Shown: in pieces, positions 50,264-61,240 of the stretch | Layout: each line of letters begins with the position of its first letter | Position numbering within the stretch: position 1 is the stretch's first letter | Assembly (NCBI GenBank): GCA_025267735.1 | Contig: CM046304.1 | Coordinates: forward strand, 9,796,001 to 9,860,000 | Direction: 5' to 3' | Length of the DNA stretch: 64,000 bases | Origin: Mactra quadrangularis | Lineage: Eukaryota > Mollusca > Bivalvia > Venerida > Mactridae | Made by a program: the position numbers and the translations under genes | The notes under the pieces: generated by a model | What the model saw: only the letters and a program-made list of their open reading frames with translations | Databases searched by the model: none | Told to the model about the DNA's origin: nothing

Positions 50264-51404
50264 CTCGGCGTCAATGAAAACTTACCACCCTACCAACCCT
50301 CGCTTTATGATAATAGAATTGAAGTGCAGTAATAACTTTACATAGACACATGTTTGGCATTCACATGTAGTCATTGCTGCCAAAAGAATTTAAAATCGAT
50401 TTACGATGTTCGAGTCCCGGACTGCACGTGCAAAATAGGATTTTTTGTAAGAACGACATGTATGCAGTAGTTTGTGTGAATCATTTGTCTCTTACGACAG
50501 TTAGTCGACAGGTTAAGAATGCCACGTTTAGGAGACACTCAAGGTCACCACGTTTTCAGGATTGCTGACGCCGGGCTTTCATTTCTTGAGATTGCTCGTC
50601 ACATGGGCTGCTCCCATCAGACAATCAAGAATCTGGTAAGGAGACATGAACAGATAGGCTCAGTGAAAGGTAGGTTACGCCTAGGTCGTGAAAAGGTGAC
50701 GTCAGGACGTACCGATCGTCAAATTCTCCTGCTGCACGCTGTGGTGGTGATAGTGTCATGGTTTTGGAAGGCATTTCTTGGAGGCACAAGACCCCACTTA
50801 TTGTATTGCATGGAACACTTACTACTCATCGTTACATTGATAATGTGCTGAGGCCAGTAGTTCTTTCTTTTATTCAGACTGACACTGACGTCAACCTTCT
50901 CCAGCAAAACAGTGCACGGCCCAACTCGGTTCGCGTTAAAAAGATTTCCTGCAGGATAATAATGTTCACACATCGCATTGACCAGCATTCAGTCCCGACT
51001 TAAACCCTATAAAGCATCTTTGGGACCAACTTGACCTAAGGGTTTATAACGTCAGACGTCACGTCTATAATTTGAAGCAACGTATACAAGCACTGACTGA
51101 GGAGTGGGATGCAATACCAAAGTACAGAATCCTGCGTCTGATACGGAGTATGAGACGTAAATGTCAAGCTGAACTTGATGCAGAGGGAGGGCATACCCGC
51201 AACCGAGGTCCGTAACTTTCATTTTCGAGGTGGTTGTCTTGGTTCGCGGAGTTGATCCGTTTATGCTTAGATTCCGTACTTGCAAAGACAAGTCCTATTT
51301 TTTAATATATTATTTAAAATCATGTAAAATTTTCATATTTGTAAGTGTTTTCATTTTTTCAAAAATTAGGTTCATGTAAGTGGTAAGTTTTCATGGACGC
51401 CTAG
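50264..51404 (+). mobile_element. Tc1-like transposon, 1141 bp, inactivated
   Basis: The left end CTCGGCGTCAATGAAAACTT and the right end (inverted CTAGGCGTCCATGAAAACTT) form 23-bp terminal repeats with two mismatches. TA flanks both sides (50262-50263, 51405-51406). Units A and B carry the unfilled site GCAATGTATATTAAAAGG. An extra TA beside the right end probably reflects slippage. The internal gene is dead. Confidence 0.92.
50519..51215 (+). pseudogene. Tc1-like transposase, internally deleted and mutated
   Basis: From ATG 50519 the paired helix-turn-helix region is readable (IADAGLSFLEIARHMGCSHQ, TIKNLVRRHEQIGSVK). A degraded GRPR-type linker and DRQILLLH follow. Then about 100 residues, including the first catalytic Asp, are missing. 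The frame shifts, and GISWRHKTPLIVLHGTL appears near 50770-50820. At the second catalytic position, where the family has QQDNARPH, this copy has QQNSARPN (D to N). A further frame change leads to DLNPIKHLWDQLD from 50997, where the third catalytic Glu of NPIEHLW is Lys. The C-terminus runs to a TAA at 51213-51215. The protein cannot be catalytic. Confidence 0.9.
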
Positions 51405-52110
51405 TATATATTAAAAGGAGGTTAGGAAACCATTTGGTAAAAGCCACAACTAAAAACACACACTTGCCACAAAACCAAAAGGCAAAGAGGAAGTTGTTTT
51501 TAAAATTATACAGAACATGTTATAATAGGGAGGCACAAACAAATAACAAAATAAAGAACCTATGAAGTTATCGCCTTGAAACGAAAATTGACACTTGAAG
51601 TTTAAACCAGGTTCTAGGGTGCATTAACCTTACACTTGCCCCAACAGGCTTAAAACAAATAATAACAAAATTGTCTCGGCCTTGGAGAAAAAACTTCACA
51701 CCACAATTCTCTCGACGATGTTGTGTGCAAAAACTCACAAACACATGAAAACAATATACTAATAAGATTGCCAAGGTAAGCGGTAAGTACTAAATGACCT
51801 TACAGAGACCAGATCACCTAAAGTAAATTCAACAAGAACAACACAGCAGGAATTCAAAACACGGCAATGCTTTGCTATGTCATCAATAATAATAATTTGT
51901 CTTAAGTAAAACAACATATAGTTCGTACAAAATAACATTACATGTTTGTTTAAACATTAATATAAACCAATCCATTCCAACGGTAGAACAGTATTGGGAA
52001 TGAAGTTTATTTCAACAAAATAAATCATAGCGCCCCAATAATAAGTGTAACACAAAACGCTTGGCGTGTAAATGAACGTTTATCATTACACCAACGAGGC
52101 ACTTATAAGA

Positions 52111-52351
52111 TGGTTGAATTATCCTGAATATATTCAGAAATAGATTTTTATTATCAATATAAAAAACCCAAGTGAGTAATATCTACACTCTTATTCACTG
52201 AGCCACAAGAGCTGAATAATTAATTTTGTTTTACAAAATTAATACTTTGAAACTGCTTTACTATAGTATAGACTCATGTGCTCCCCCCATAAACGGATAA
52301 ATCCAAAAGTAAAAGTACAATAACATGCCATGTTTGAAAATTGATATCAAT
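52111..52351. other. Variable slot, unit D filler
   Basis: This 241-bp filler lies between the same boundaries as 9671-10377 and 21693-21995. No similarity to either is seen and no feature is recognised. Confidence 0.5.
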
Positions 52352-53359
52352 AGTATATAACGTGTAATTGCTTTCTTGACAATCCCCTGGCGCAGATTAC
52401 TTTACATAAACAAGACTTTGTTTTTATACGATCTGTACACAAACTTTCTACGTGTCCTAAATTAATAAAATATCTTCTTATAAGTTTTCATTTTGTATTA
52501 ATATTTTATGCCATGTATTAAACGTAGACACGAATATTTGCACGTTGGGTTTTTATCTAAATTATATTTAAGTAATTATTTCTTGCACTGAAACTTACCA
52601 TAAAATATCTGAATTTGTTTTCACGTAATAGTCGAGAAACATAAACTTACATTGAGCAAGAAAACTTTACAGTATACAATAGTGTAGGTGTATGTTACAA
52701 TATTTATATCTGTCACCATTCCTGGCACTTTTACACCAAGTTTGTATCTTTTCCAGTTGTGCTTCACAATTCTTCAATAAAATATGGCGTTTTGGTATAT
52801 ACGCCAGACTTTAGATTTTTGTTACAGTTTGGAGACAAAACTTAGTACATGTAAATATTGGATGAACAACCGCCACAAATACGTCTAGAAGTCTGTGGTA
52901 GTCAACAAAGTAAACAAGAAGGCATGAAGGATCTACGAGTATAACGCTCACCTGAGTAAAAGTAAATGAGATAAGCTTTTGAGAATTTAGTGACCATTTT
53001 TTTAAACGACTGTCCTTGATTATATGGATGTGATATTTTTCTTTTAGAAAGTTACATTGTCGTTTTTGGTGTGAGTGTCTATTTCAAACGGTTTAATGTG
53101 GACGGGACTGTCGCTGGATTTTGATTACGAAAGTCTGAAGTGTACATTTTAAATTCATTCCGAGAAAACAACACTTTCGGCTATAACTTTGCTAAGGTAA
53201 CAATTCAGTTGAATGAATAATTTTGAAGCAGAATTGGAAAACTGGCCATATAGCATTTATGTGTTTTTTAAGCGTGTTTACAATGAAAATTTGCCAACAA
53301 CGAACGACGATTGATTCTGGACAATTCATCCAACCGAAAGTCGTGTTCAGATGACTTAA

Positions 53360-53930
53360 AGGGATATAGAGGCAAAAGTTCAACTTCCTATTTCCTGTTT
53401 TGAATTTCTATAACTGTGAATGCAACAGACACACTGTTATATTACTTAGCAAGATATTTCTTTATTTTCTCGTAATATTTGGGGTGTTTCCTAACTAGAC
53501 CCACGTGGGTCAGGTTAGCTAGAATAGATTCGTGTTAAAAGATGCATTTACTGTTGAGAAGGTACTTGAGCTTGTTATTGAGCAACATTAGTATAATTTT
53601 ATTAAAAAGATATCCTAGCCGCCTATGAATGTTGAAAAGACAAGAAGCGACCAATGAAAATGTTTAATTTCAGCAAGTACGATATATAACAAATCTATAA
53701 ATGGCTTGGTGATTCCCTCGGTATCCTACTTTTGTTTCAACAATGTGTATGTTTTAATTCGTTCAGTTGAATATTGTAAATGACATAGTAAATGATTTCT
53801 TACGTTCTTAATACTGTTTTAAAGACTAAACTGGGTTCTTTACTTTTGGCACAGTCATTTGCATGTATATCCTTTTAATATGATAGATACTAAAATTAAA
53901 TAATGATACAAACGAAGCATAAGTATATCA
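53360..53930. other. D-specific replacement block
   Basis: It replaces about 110 bp of unit sequence (B 23050-23160). It contains a near-perfect 28-bp palindrome at 53491-53518 centred on GACCCACGTGGGTC. No ORF or known repeat. Confidence 0.5.
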
Positions 53931-54999
53931 TTGTACTTGTTCAAAAGGCTTACATAGATTATAAAGCAATACGGATGTCATTAGGGAGTTCAAAAGCATT
54001 ATAGCGTCATTTCTCTTCTAACGGGCAATCTCGAGTTTACAATTATATAATTACAATTATTGAAAACTGCTAAGAGTCTATTTAAACATGATTGAGAAAA
54101 CAAATGAAGACAATCTCTCCAGACATCTAATAAGTTATGTTATGAATGTATGGCTAATTTTATATTCAAGTGCTGAATTATCGGAAACACAAAATAAGAT
54201 ATTATACAAATAGATTCTTCCATAATTAGTTGTCACATATTTGTGTCCAACACTGTCGAGGTCAACATCGCAAGGCACAGAAATAGATACAACATGTTGC
54301 TTCATTTTTATTGTCGAACAGTATTTTGAAAATTTACGTAAGATTTCCATATACGTTCATATATAATTGTATCTATAATTTTAATATTCTAATGTTATAT
54401 TATAAACGAATTTCTTTTTTACAAAAAATCTAATGTCTACACAAGTCTATCTATTGTTTTGATTATATTCTAAGCCAGTTGCATCCCAATCACGGTATCT
54501 GAGTATAGTATAATATCATCTTTTAAACAGAATATATCATTTTGTCAACCGACATTTATCCAAAACAATTGGTAAACTCTATGTCCAATTTTGTAACTAA
54601 ATTGAACGTGAATTTTTATGCAAGTTATTTAGAAGTTTCATAATGCATTTTAGTGGCTCATCTCTCAATTTATTTTGTCATAACAATCAAAATCAAGTCC
54701 CATTATAGCTTGTTCTGTGTCAAGATGGAGGAATATATGCCGTAATATTGTGTTTATTATCGTGTTATTTATCTAGTTTGATTTACAAAATACAAAATTA
54801 CATATTCATTTAATCAATTAACTACTTCTTTAAAACTTTAAAAGAACTCATAATTACAGATTTAATATCGTATTAGTATAGTACTGATAATACATCTGAT
54901 CTTATTCGCATTGTATTACATATATACATAAAATATGCCAATATCAAGAACCGCCGACAAGTCGATAAAAAATTAATAGTTTTCTAGCATGGCTGAAAT

Positions 55000-55185
55000 T
55001 TGTTTGCTGACATAATTGCCAACTCTGTATTGATCTCTTTTATCAAGTTTGTTTTATTTTGCAGCAGACTAGATTTGATATCACGAAAAACAAAGAGATC
55101 AGAGACTTCAGAGACAAGTTTTTGTGTCTCATCAGGATTTTCTGGCAAATTATTTTTTGTACTCGATTGACAATGTGTGTTTGAT
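55000..55185 (-). pseudogene. Unassigned ORF fragment, unit D copy
   Basis: It retains ENPDETQKLVSEVSDLFVF and RDIKSSLLQ in frame, like unit B. An indel then changes the downstream peptide to NKTNLIKEINTELAIMSANK. With A broken at another place, no copy agrees with another over the full length. Confidence 0.38.
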
Positions 55186-55861
55186 TACGATGTAAAACGA
55201 ATTTGACTAAAGGTGGTGATATTGCCGAGTGCAAACACATCGAAAACACGTGATCAAATAATTCAGGAAGTGAAGGAGAATTAATTGCTGTTCTTTAACT
55301 ACATGAATCTTATACACAACAAAACACTACATGTGGTTTATATGTACCTGAAAACAGCAATTATATCAAATTAATCAAGAAATGGGTATTGTAGAAGCCG
55401 TAACAATGTTTGACATTTGTATTAATGTTAAATTGATGATCTTATTATGCTACATTAACTGTAATTGTCAACTAATCAGAGGAAACGAGCAGTTATATTC
55501 TGTATAAGAACTCAATTCCGACACATTTCCAATAATTTAGAGATGTCGACATATATTAAGCTATTAGAATAAAATTTATTTAGTAATCTCTTGTCAATAA
55601 TATGACTTAAACAAAATGGTAATAATGTAAGACAATAACTTTACTACTGTGTAAATTAAACCTAAAGTTAGTTTAGTATCATTTTTATGTGTATGTTAAC
55701 CCTTTACTGGTTGCGACATGTGTGAAAAGTAGCCATTGTTTCACCATTACGCGCTATGGCTATTTCAAGATGCTCTCATTTCATTACTAATTAACAAACA
55801 GATATGCAACTTGGCCAAGTTATACCCTTGAACTTTACTATCACTTGCTTCATTTTTTTAC

Positions 55862-56028
55862 TTTCAATTTCAGTTTTATGAATTTCAAGGCTTATTTCTA
55901 AAGTCAACATTTGATCCTTCATAGACGAAATTTCCCATCTGAATTCTTTCATTGTATTCTGTTTTAAAAGATTCCATGCAACTTTTCACGAAATTTTCTG
56001 TCACTATCTTTTGTAAACTCTGGTCAAT
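55862..56028 (-). pseudogene. Coiled-coil ORF remnant, unit D copy
   Basis: It keeps YIDQSLQKIVTE in one frame, and in the next frame MKEFRWEISSMKDQMLTLE followed by ISLEIHKTEIESKKMKQ, the longest heptad-like run among the copies. The N-terminal half is deleted at a short ATATA.CT junction near 56030, so this copy is truncated. Confidence 0.42.
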
Positions 56029-56921
56029 ATACTGAAAAATTTACTGAGCACTAAAAATGGTCGAACCGGTTTCCCTCAAGCTTGGACACACCCTTTTAAA
56101 AAGAAAGTCCTTATAAATCCATTTTTGAATATTTTCCATCCAAAGAATATTATTGATATATGTAGTCCTTTGTTAATATAACGATCAGAACATATTTTTA
56201 ATGTCACCGATGTATAACGTTTTAGAAGAATTTTGTAAGACATGAAAAAAACACGTCTTCTCTCATCAAAACGACCCTGACCTTTTTCTAATGCAAAAGT
56301 AACTGCAAATGGGGAACAGTAAATAGAACAATAAGTAATAACATGTGAAAAATACTTTCGTGCAAGTTGAAACTTAAAAGATCCGAGAACGCAAGCAAAG
56401 TAAATTGTTCATGACCAGAAAAAGGAAAACACCAGCTGCAGTTAAAGACAATAGGTTTCTTCCTTTATAGAGTTAGTCAATGGCCAATAGCACTTGTTTA
56501 CACCTTCATACAGGAAAGAGCAAGGCAAATATACAGATAAATTTACACCTTCATACAGGAAAAGGCCAGGCAAATATACAGACAATTTTAATTTGTTGAA
56601 ACGTTAGTAGAGCATTATAAGACATTTAGTTTTGTAAATAAAGACAATGTGAAGAGTTAGAAATAATAAAGACACATTTATGATCCGTTATCGTGGTAAC
56701 TTCAGAATGCAGGCAGTTATTAACATTTAAAGAACAAGCAAGTTATAACAAGTTTTATGAGGTGTATGGAATTCTACCTTATTTGGTTTTATTGGACTTT
56801 ACAGCGCTACAACTACGTAACCAACCCGGGTGGCGTTACATATAACAAAGTAAGTACGTGAAACAATACATTTATGACGATAAAGTAGGAGTCCAAGTAT
56901 CGTGTATCAATCATTCACTAT

Positions 56922-57065
56922 ATGTCGTTTTTATTAAGATGAAAATAATTTGTAATAATGAATGAATGAAAATGATATACAACATCAGTACTCGTGGGTT
57001 CCTTTAAAGACATTCACTATCTTGTATGTAGGATCAAGTCTTGGAATGTTTTCAACCTTTAATTA
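56922..57065. repeat. Start of tandem unit E
   Basis: A diverged anchor (GTCGTTTTTATTAAGATGAA) is followed by the B/C-type segment TTTAAAGACATTCACTATCT. Homology ends at the LTR boundary at 57066. The array probably resumes beyond the retrotransposon, outside the window. Confidence 0.75.
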
Positions 57066-57070
57066 TGTAA

Positions 57071-57106
57071 CGTGTGGCCAGGTGGCCAAAACACACCTGC
57101 CACACG
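57071..57106. other. Hairpin at LTR terminus
   Basis: CGTGTGGCCAGGTG (57071-57084) pairs with CACCTGCCACACG (57094-57106) with one bulged C. This gives a GC-rich 13-bp stem in the last part of U5 of the minus-strand element. Confidence 0.65.
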
Positions 57107-58229
57107 GGTCGTGGGTAAAAGGGTAACACAACTCTACTTCTGTTTACATCGATGTATATTTCTATGAATGATGTCACATGTATATGATAAACTCAATATA
57201 TATATATAATTCAGATGACTAGAAGATGAACAGATGCATCAATAGTATTAATCTTCAGTCTGAAATAAACAATAAACCAAAATAACCTATAGTGTTTATC
57301 AACACAAATTATCTATACACAAAGCTCTTATTAAACAATTGTTCCTTGAAAACATTAATGTTATGACACAAAACAGGCGAATCCTAAAACACTGACCGCT
57401 TAACTGACGAGTTAAATATAGTGCGCTTAACTGACGAGTTAAATATAGTGCAATTATGTTCTTAACTGACCAGTTAAATAAAGAAGGGATTAAAAATGAC
57501 TGTATTGCTGGAGTGTTTTTGAGATATTGTTGGTGTTTTTTGTTGAAATTTTATGATGATGATGTGATATATTATCTTATTCAATAATGTCATTATAAGA
57601 AATTATGATTAGATTGATTTTTTATGAAATTGCATAAAAGATACTTTGAAGTAGAAAAATGCGATAGTGATGTGACATATGATAATTTTTCACAAAATCA
57701 AATTAATTAATTTTAGTGTATTTAACAGTAGGGCAAGACGTATTTTCCGAATAAAATTATTTAAATATGATATTTAAATGAGTAATTAGTAATCAAATGA
57801 GTGTAAAATGCTTAACTGACCAAATGAATAAAGATGGTTTACTGACCAAATGAGTTAGTGAGTATATTTTAATATTTCAATAACGAGCGTTTAATGAGCA
57901 AACTAATGTCGAATGCTTTATTGACCATTGGTTAAATTAAGAAATAAGATGTGTTTATCAAATTAAATGGCCAAATAGCCGTAAAACGCTTAACTGACGA
58001 AAAGAATATTGAACGAATTTCTGACCAATAATTTCACGGATGAATAAACACTCTTTGTTTAACTGGTCAGTGTTTTAGGATGTCAATTCTTAACTGACCA
58101 GTTAAATATAGAGTGGTTATTCGACCATGAAAATATAACTGACCAAATTGAAAAAAAAATATATATTGAAAGATTTTATTTCTTCTGTTTATTGCAATAG
58201 TAGATAAATAATTAAAGGATATGAAGGAA

Positions 58230-58800
58230 AGCTTTTTTTAACTAACCAAAATGTTGAAAGCTTAACTGGACTAATATAAAATGCTTAACTGACCAAATGA
58301 ATACTAAATGATTAACTGACCAAAAGAATATAGAATGCTTAACTGACCAAATGTATATAGAATGCTTAACTGACCAAATGTATATAGAATCTTTAACTGA
58401 CCAAATGAATATAGAGTGCTTAACTGACCAAATGTATATAGAATCTTTAACTGACCAAATGAATATAGAAGGCTTAACTGACCAAAATATATAGAATCTT
58501 TAACTGACCAAATGTATATAGAATCTTTAACTGACCAAATGTATATAGAATCTTTAACTGACCAAATGAATATAGAAGGCTTAACTGACCAAAATATATA
58601 GAATCTTTAACTGACCAAATGTATATAGAATCTTTAACTGACCAAATGAATATAGAATGCTGACCAATGAATATAGAATGCTTAACTGACCAAATGTATA
58701 TAGAATGCTTAACTGACCAAATGAATCTAGAAGGCTTAACTGACCAAATGAATATAGAATGCTTAACTGACCAAATGAATCTAGAAGGCTAGAAGATTGC
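58230..58800. repeat. 27-bp minisatellite, left arm
   Basis: About 20 copies of a CTTAACTGACCAAATGAATA-TAGAATG unit, with a variant AAATGTATATAGAATCT alternating in the middle. The minus strand is open through part of it (58581-58811), giving a repetitive peptide with FGQLSILYS. That ORF is a by-product of the repeat. Confidence 0.92.
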
Positions 58801-59039
58801 TTAGCTGACAAAAATTATGATTACACGATTATTACTGTATGTTCAACTGGTCAGTTAAGGATCATAATTCTTAACTGACCAGTTAAATATATAGTGGTTA
58901 TTCAACCGTAAAATTATTTATAAAAAACGCTACAGAAAGTATTTTTTAATTGGCCGAATAAATTATATATAATGATGGTAGATCGCTTATCTCACCAAAT
59001 GAATATAGAAGATTTAATCAACTGACCAAATAAATATAG

Positions 59040-59760
59040 TAGTCGATCAACATTCCTTTGTAGTACAATATCGTCATTAACAGTGTATCGGAGATAATTC
59101 GATTAATAATTCTGCCGCTAATCTTGTTAATGTAATCAAGTTTTGACAAGTGTCAAACACTTAGCAATCAGTTACGCACTATTGACCATTGTCACTTGCC
59201 AACTGTCTAATTAAATATTCAAACAAAGTTTTTTTCTGTTTGTATTTTTAACATAACAAACAAACATGTTGAAAAATTTTAATAGTTAAATTTACATTTA
59301 CAGTGTATTTACTATATAAAAAATAGCAATAATTTTTGGTCAGTAAAAGTGCATTATGTGTTATATTCAATAATTGAGACCTTACTTCTGACTGATATGA
59401 TAACTACGCTCATGTTTTAATTAAACGACCAATCTTGAATGTAACTTTCGCACCTAATCATTTATGACACGTGTCTTAGTCGGTCACTTAAAAGCATGTG
59501 TGAGATAATCCAATTATCACATTAACACTTGGTTTTGACAGTACAGTGATTAAATAATCTAAATGTTTTTTGGTTTGTAGCAATAAGTAATCGTCCGTAT
59601 TCGCCGCGCAAAAGTATTATTGGAGTAGGCGGTGCGCTTGCGGTGCGCTTTATTTTATTTTAAGGAAATATTATTATTTTCCGGCATGTCAAGCTTTTTC
59701 CAAAGATTTCGCTGCCATACATGAGAATCGGTAAAAACGACTATGTCATGAATATTTACA
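59040..59760. other. Centre of the inverted-repeat element
   Basis: A largely non-palindromic core about 700 bp long. It includes a less AT-rich stretch near 59600-59650 (TTCGCCGCGC, GGTGCGCTTGCGGTGCGCTT, a short direct repeat). No ORF or known motif. Confidence 0.5.
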
Positions 59761-60479
59761 ACATGAAACACAACATGAGTTGCTGTACTGGTCAGTTAAG
59801 ACATCACGATCCTAAAAAACTGACCAATTAAATAAAGAGTGTGCATCGACCCGTAATGTAAATCTTCCGTCTTTGAATATAGAAGGCTTTATTGACCAAG
59901 GACATAGGGTCCTTGATTGACCAAATGAATATAGAACGCTTAACTTTCAAATAAAGTTCTTTTGACAGTTTGTCAGCAATCTTTAAACAAAGACGGGGGC
60001 ATTCTGCTATGATTTGGTCAGTTAAGCCTTCAAATTTATTTAGTCATTAAGCAATACATTTTCAAATGGTCTATATTCCTTTGATCGGTTTATTTTTTTA
60101 GATTACATTTCTTCTGATTATTCATCTGTTATTGCAAGATACAAATACGAGGAAATCTTTCAATACAAAGAGTTTCTTCATTTTGGTCAGTTATATTTTC
60201 ACGGTCTAATGACCACTCTATATTTAACTCGTCAGTTAAGAATTGTGATCCTTAACTGACCGGTTAAACAAAGAGTGTTTATTGATCCGTGAAATCATTG
60301 GTCAGTAAAGCATTCTATATTCGTATCGTCAGTTTAGCGTTTTACAGCGATTTGGTCATTAAAATTGATAAAAAACATTTTTTTGGTATTTATTTAGACC
60401 ATGAATAAATGGCCAGTGAAGTCTTCGACATTAGTTTGATCAGTTTAACGTTCGTTATTAAACTATCATTCCATGCTCA

Positions 60480-61240
60480 TTTGATCAGTTAATTATAAAC
60501 CTTCTATATTCATTTGGTCAGTTAAGCTTTCTATTTTCAATTGGTCAGTTAAGCGCTCCATATTCATTTGGTCAGTTAAGTGTCACATATTCAATTGGTC
60601 AGTTAAGTGCTCTATATTCAATTGACCAGTTAAGCATTCTTTGGTCAGTTAAGCTTTTCTATATTCATTTGGTCAGTTAAGCCTTCTATATTCATTTGGT
60701 CAGTTAAGCTTTCTATTTTCAATTGGTCAGTTAAGCGCTCCATATTCAATTGGTCAGTTAAGCGCTCCATATTCAATTGGTCAGTTAAGCATTCTTTGGT
60801 CAGTTAAGCTTTTCTATATTCATTTGGTCAGTTAAGCTTTCTATTTTCAATTGGTCAGTTAAGCGCTCCATATTCAATTGGTCAGTTAAGCGCTCCATAT
60901 TCAATTGGTCAGTTAAGCATTCTTTGGTCAGTTAAGCTTTCTATTTTCAATTGGTCAGTTAAGCGCTCCATATTCATTTGGTCAGTTAAGTGTCACATAT
61001 TCAATTGGTCAGTTAAGTGCTCTATATTCAATTGGTCAGTTAAGCATTCTTTGGTCAGATAAGCTTTTCTATATTCATTTGGTCAGTTAAGCATTCTATA
61101 TTCATTTGGTCAGTTAAGCCTTCTATATTCATTTGGTCAGTTAAGCATTCTATATTCAATTGGTCAGTTAAGCCTTATATATTCATTTGGTAATTTTAGC
61201 ATTCTATATTCATTCAGTTTAGCTTTCAATATTTTGGTAA
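60480..61240. repeat. 27-bp minisatellite, right arm (inverted)
   Basis: About 27 copies of CATTTGGTCAGTTAAGCATT-CTATATT in inverted orientation to the left arm. A recurring variant is GGTCAGTTAAGCGCTCCATA, and short partial units ATTCTTTGGTCAGTTAAGC recur at intervals, giving a higher-order pattern absent from the left arm. Confidence 0.92.

Larger units (their letters stand above)
50200..51890. repeat. Unusually conserved block, unit D copy (split by Tc1)
   Basis: Counterpart of 8930-9490, interrupted at 50264-51404 by the Tc1 element. The conserved core (about 51597-51885) differs from A at about nine positions. The splice-donor-like AAG|GTAAGC is at 51775/51776. Confidence 0.55.
42998..56921. 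repeat. Tandem unit D (13.9 kb, 11.3 kb without insertions)
   Basis: The first about 7 kb is near-identical to A, except for the 1442-bp transposon at 46199-47640 and the segment at 48010-48640 that A lacks. It also contains a 1141-bp Tc1 element. Subtracting both insertions gives the expected unit length. The interval 53360-53930 replaces a short unit stretch, and about 330 bp of the coiled-coil pseudogene region is deleted near 56030. Confidence 0.9.

Noticed and set aside
58581..58811. Repetitive minus-strand ORF (FGQLSILYS repeats)
   Set aside because: It is the minisatellite read in one frame; the unit length being a multiple of three explains the open frame.
58230..61240. CRISPR-like array (about 27-bp repeats)
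   Set aside because: Units are head-to-tail without unique spacers, occur as inverted arms in a eukaryotic transposon-rich context, and have no cas genes.
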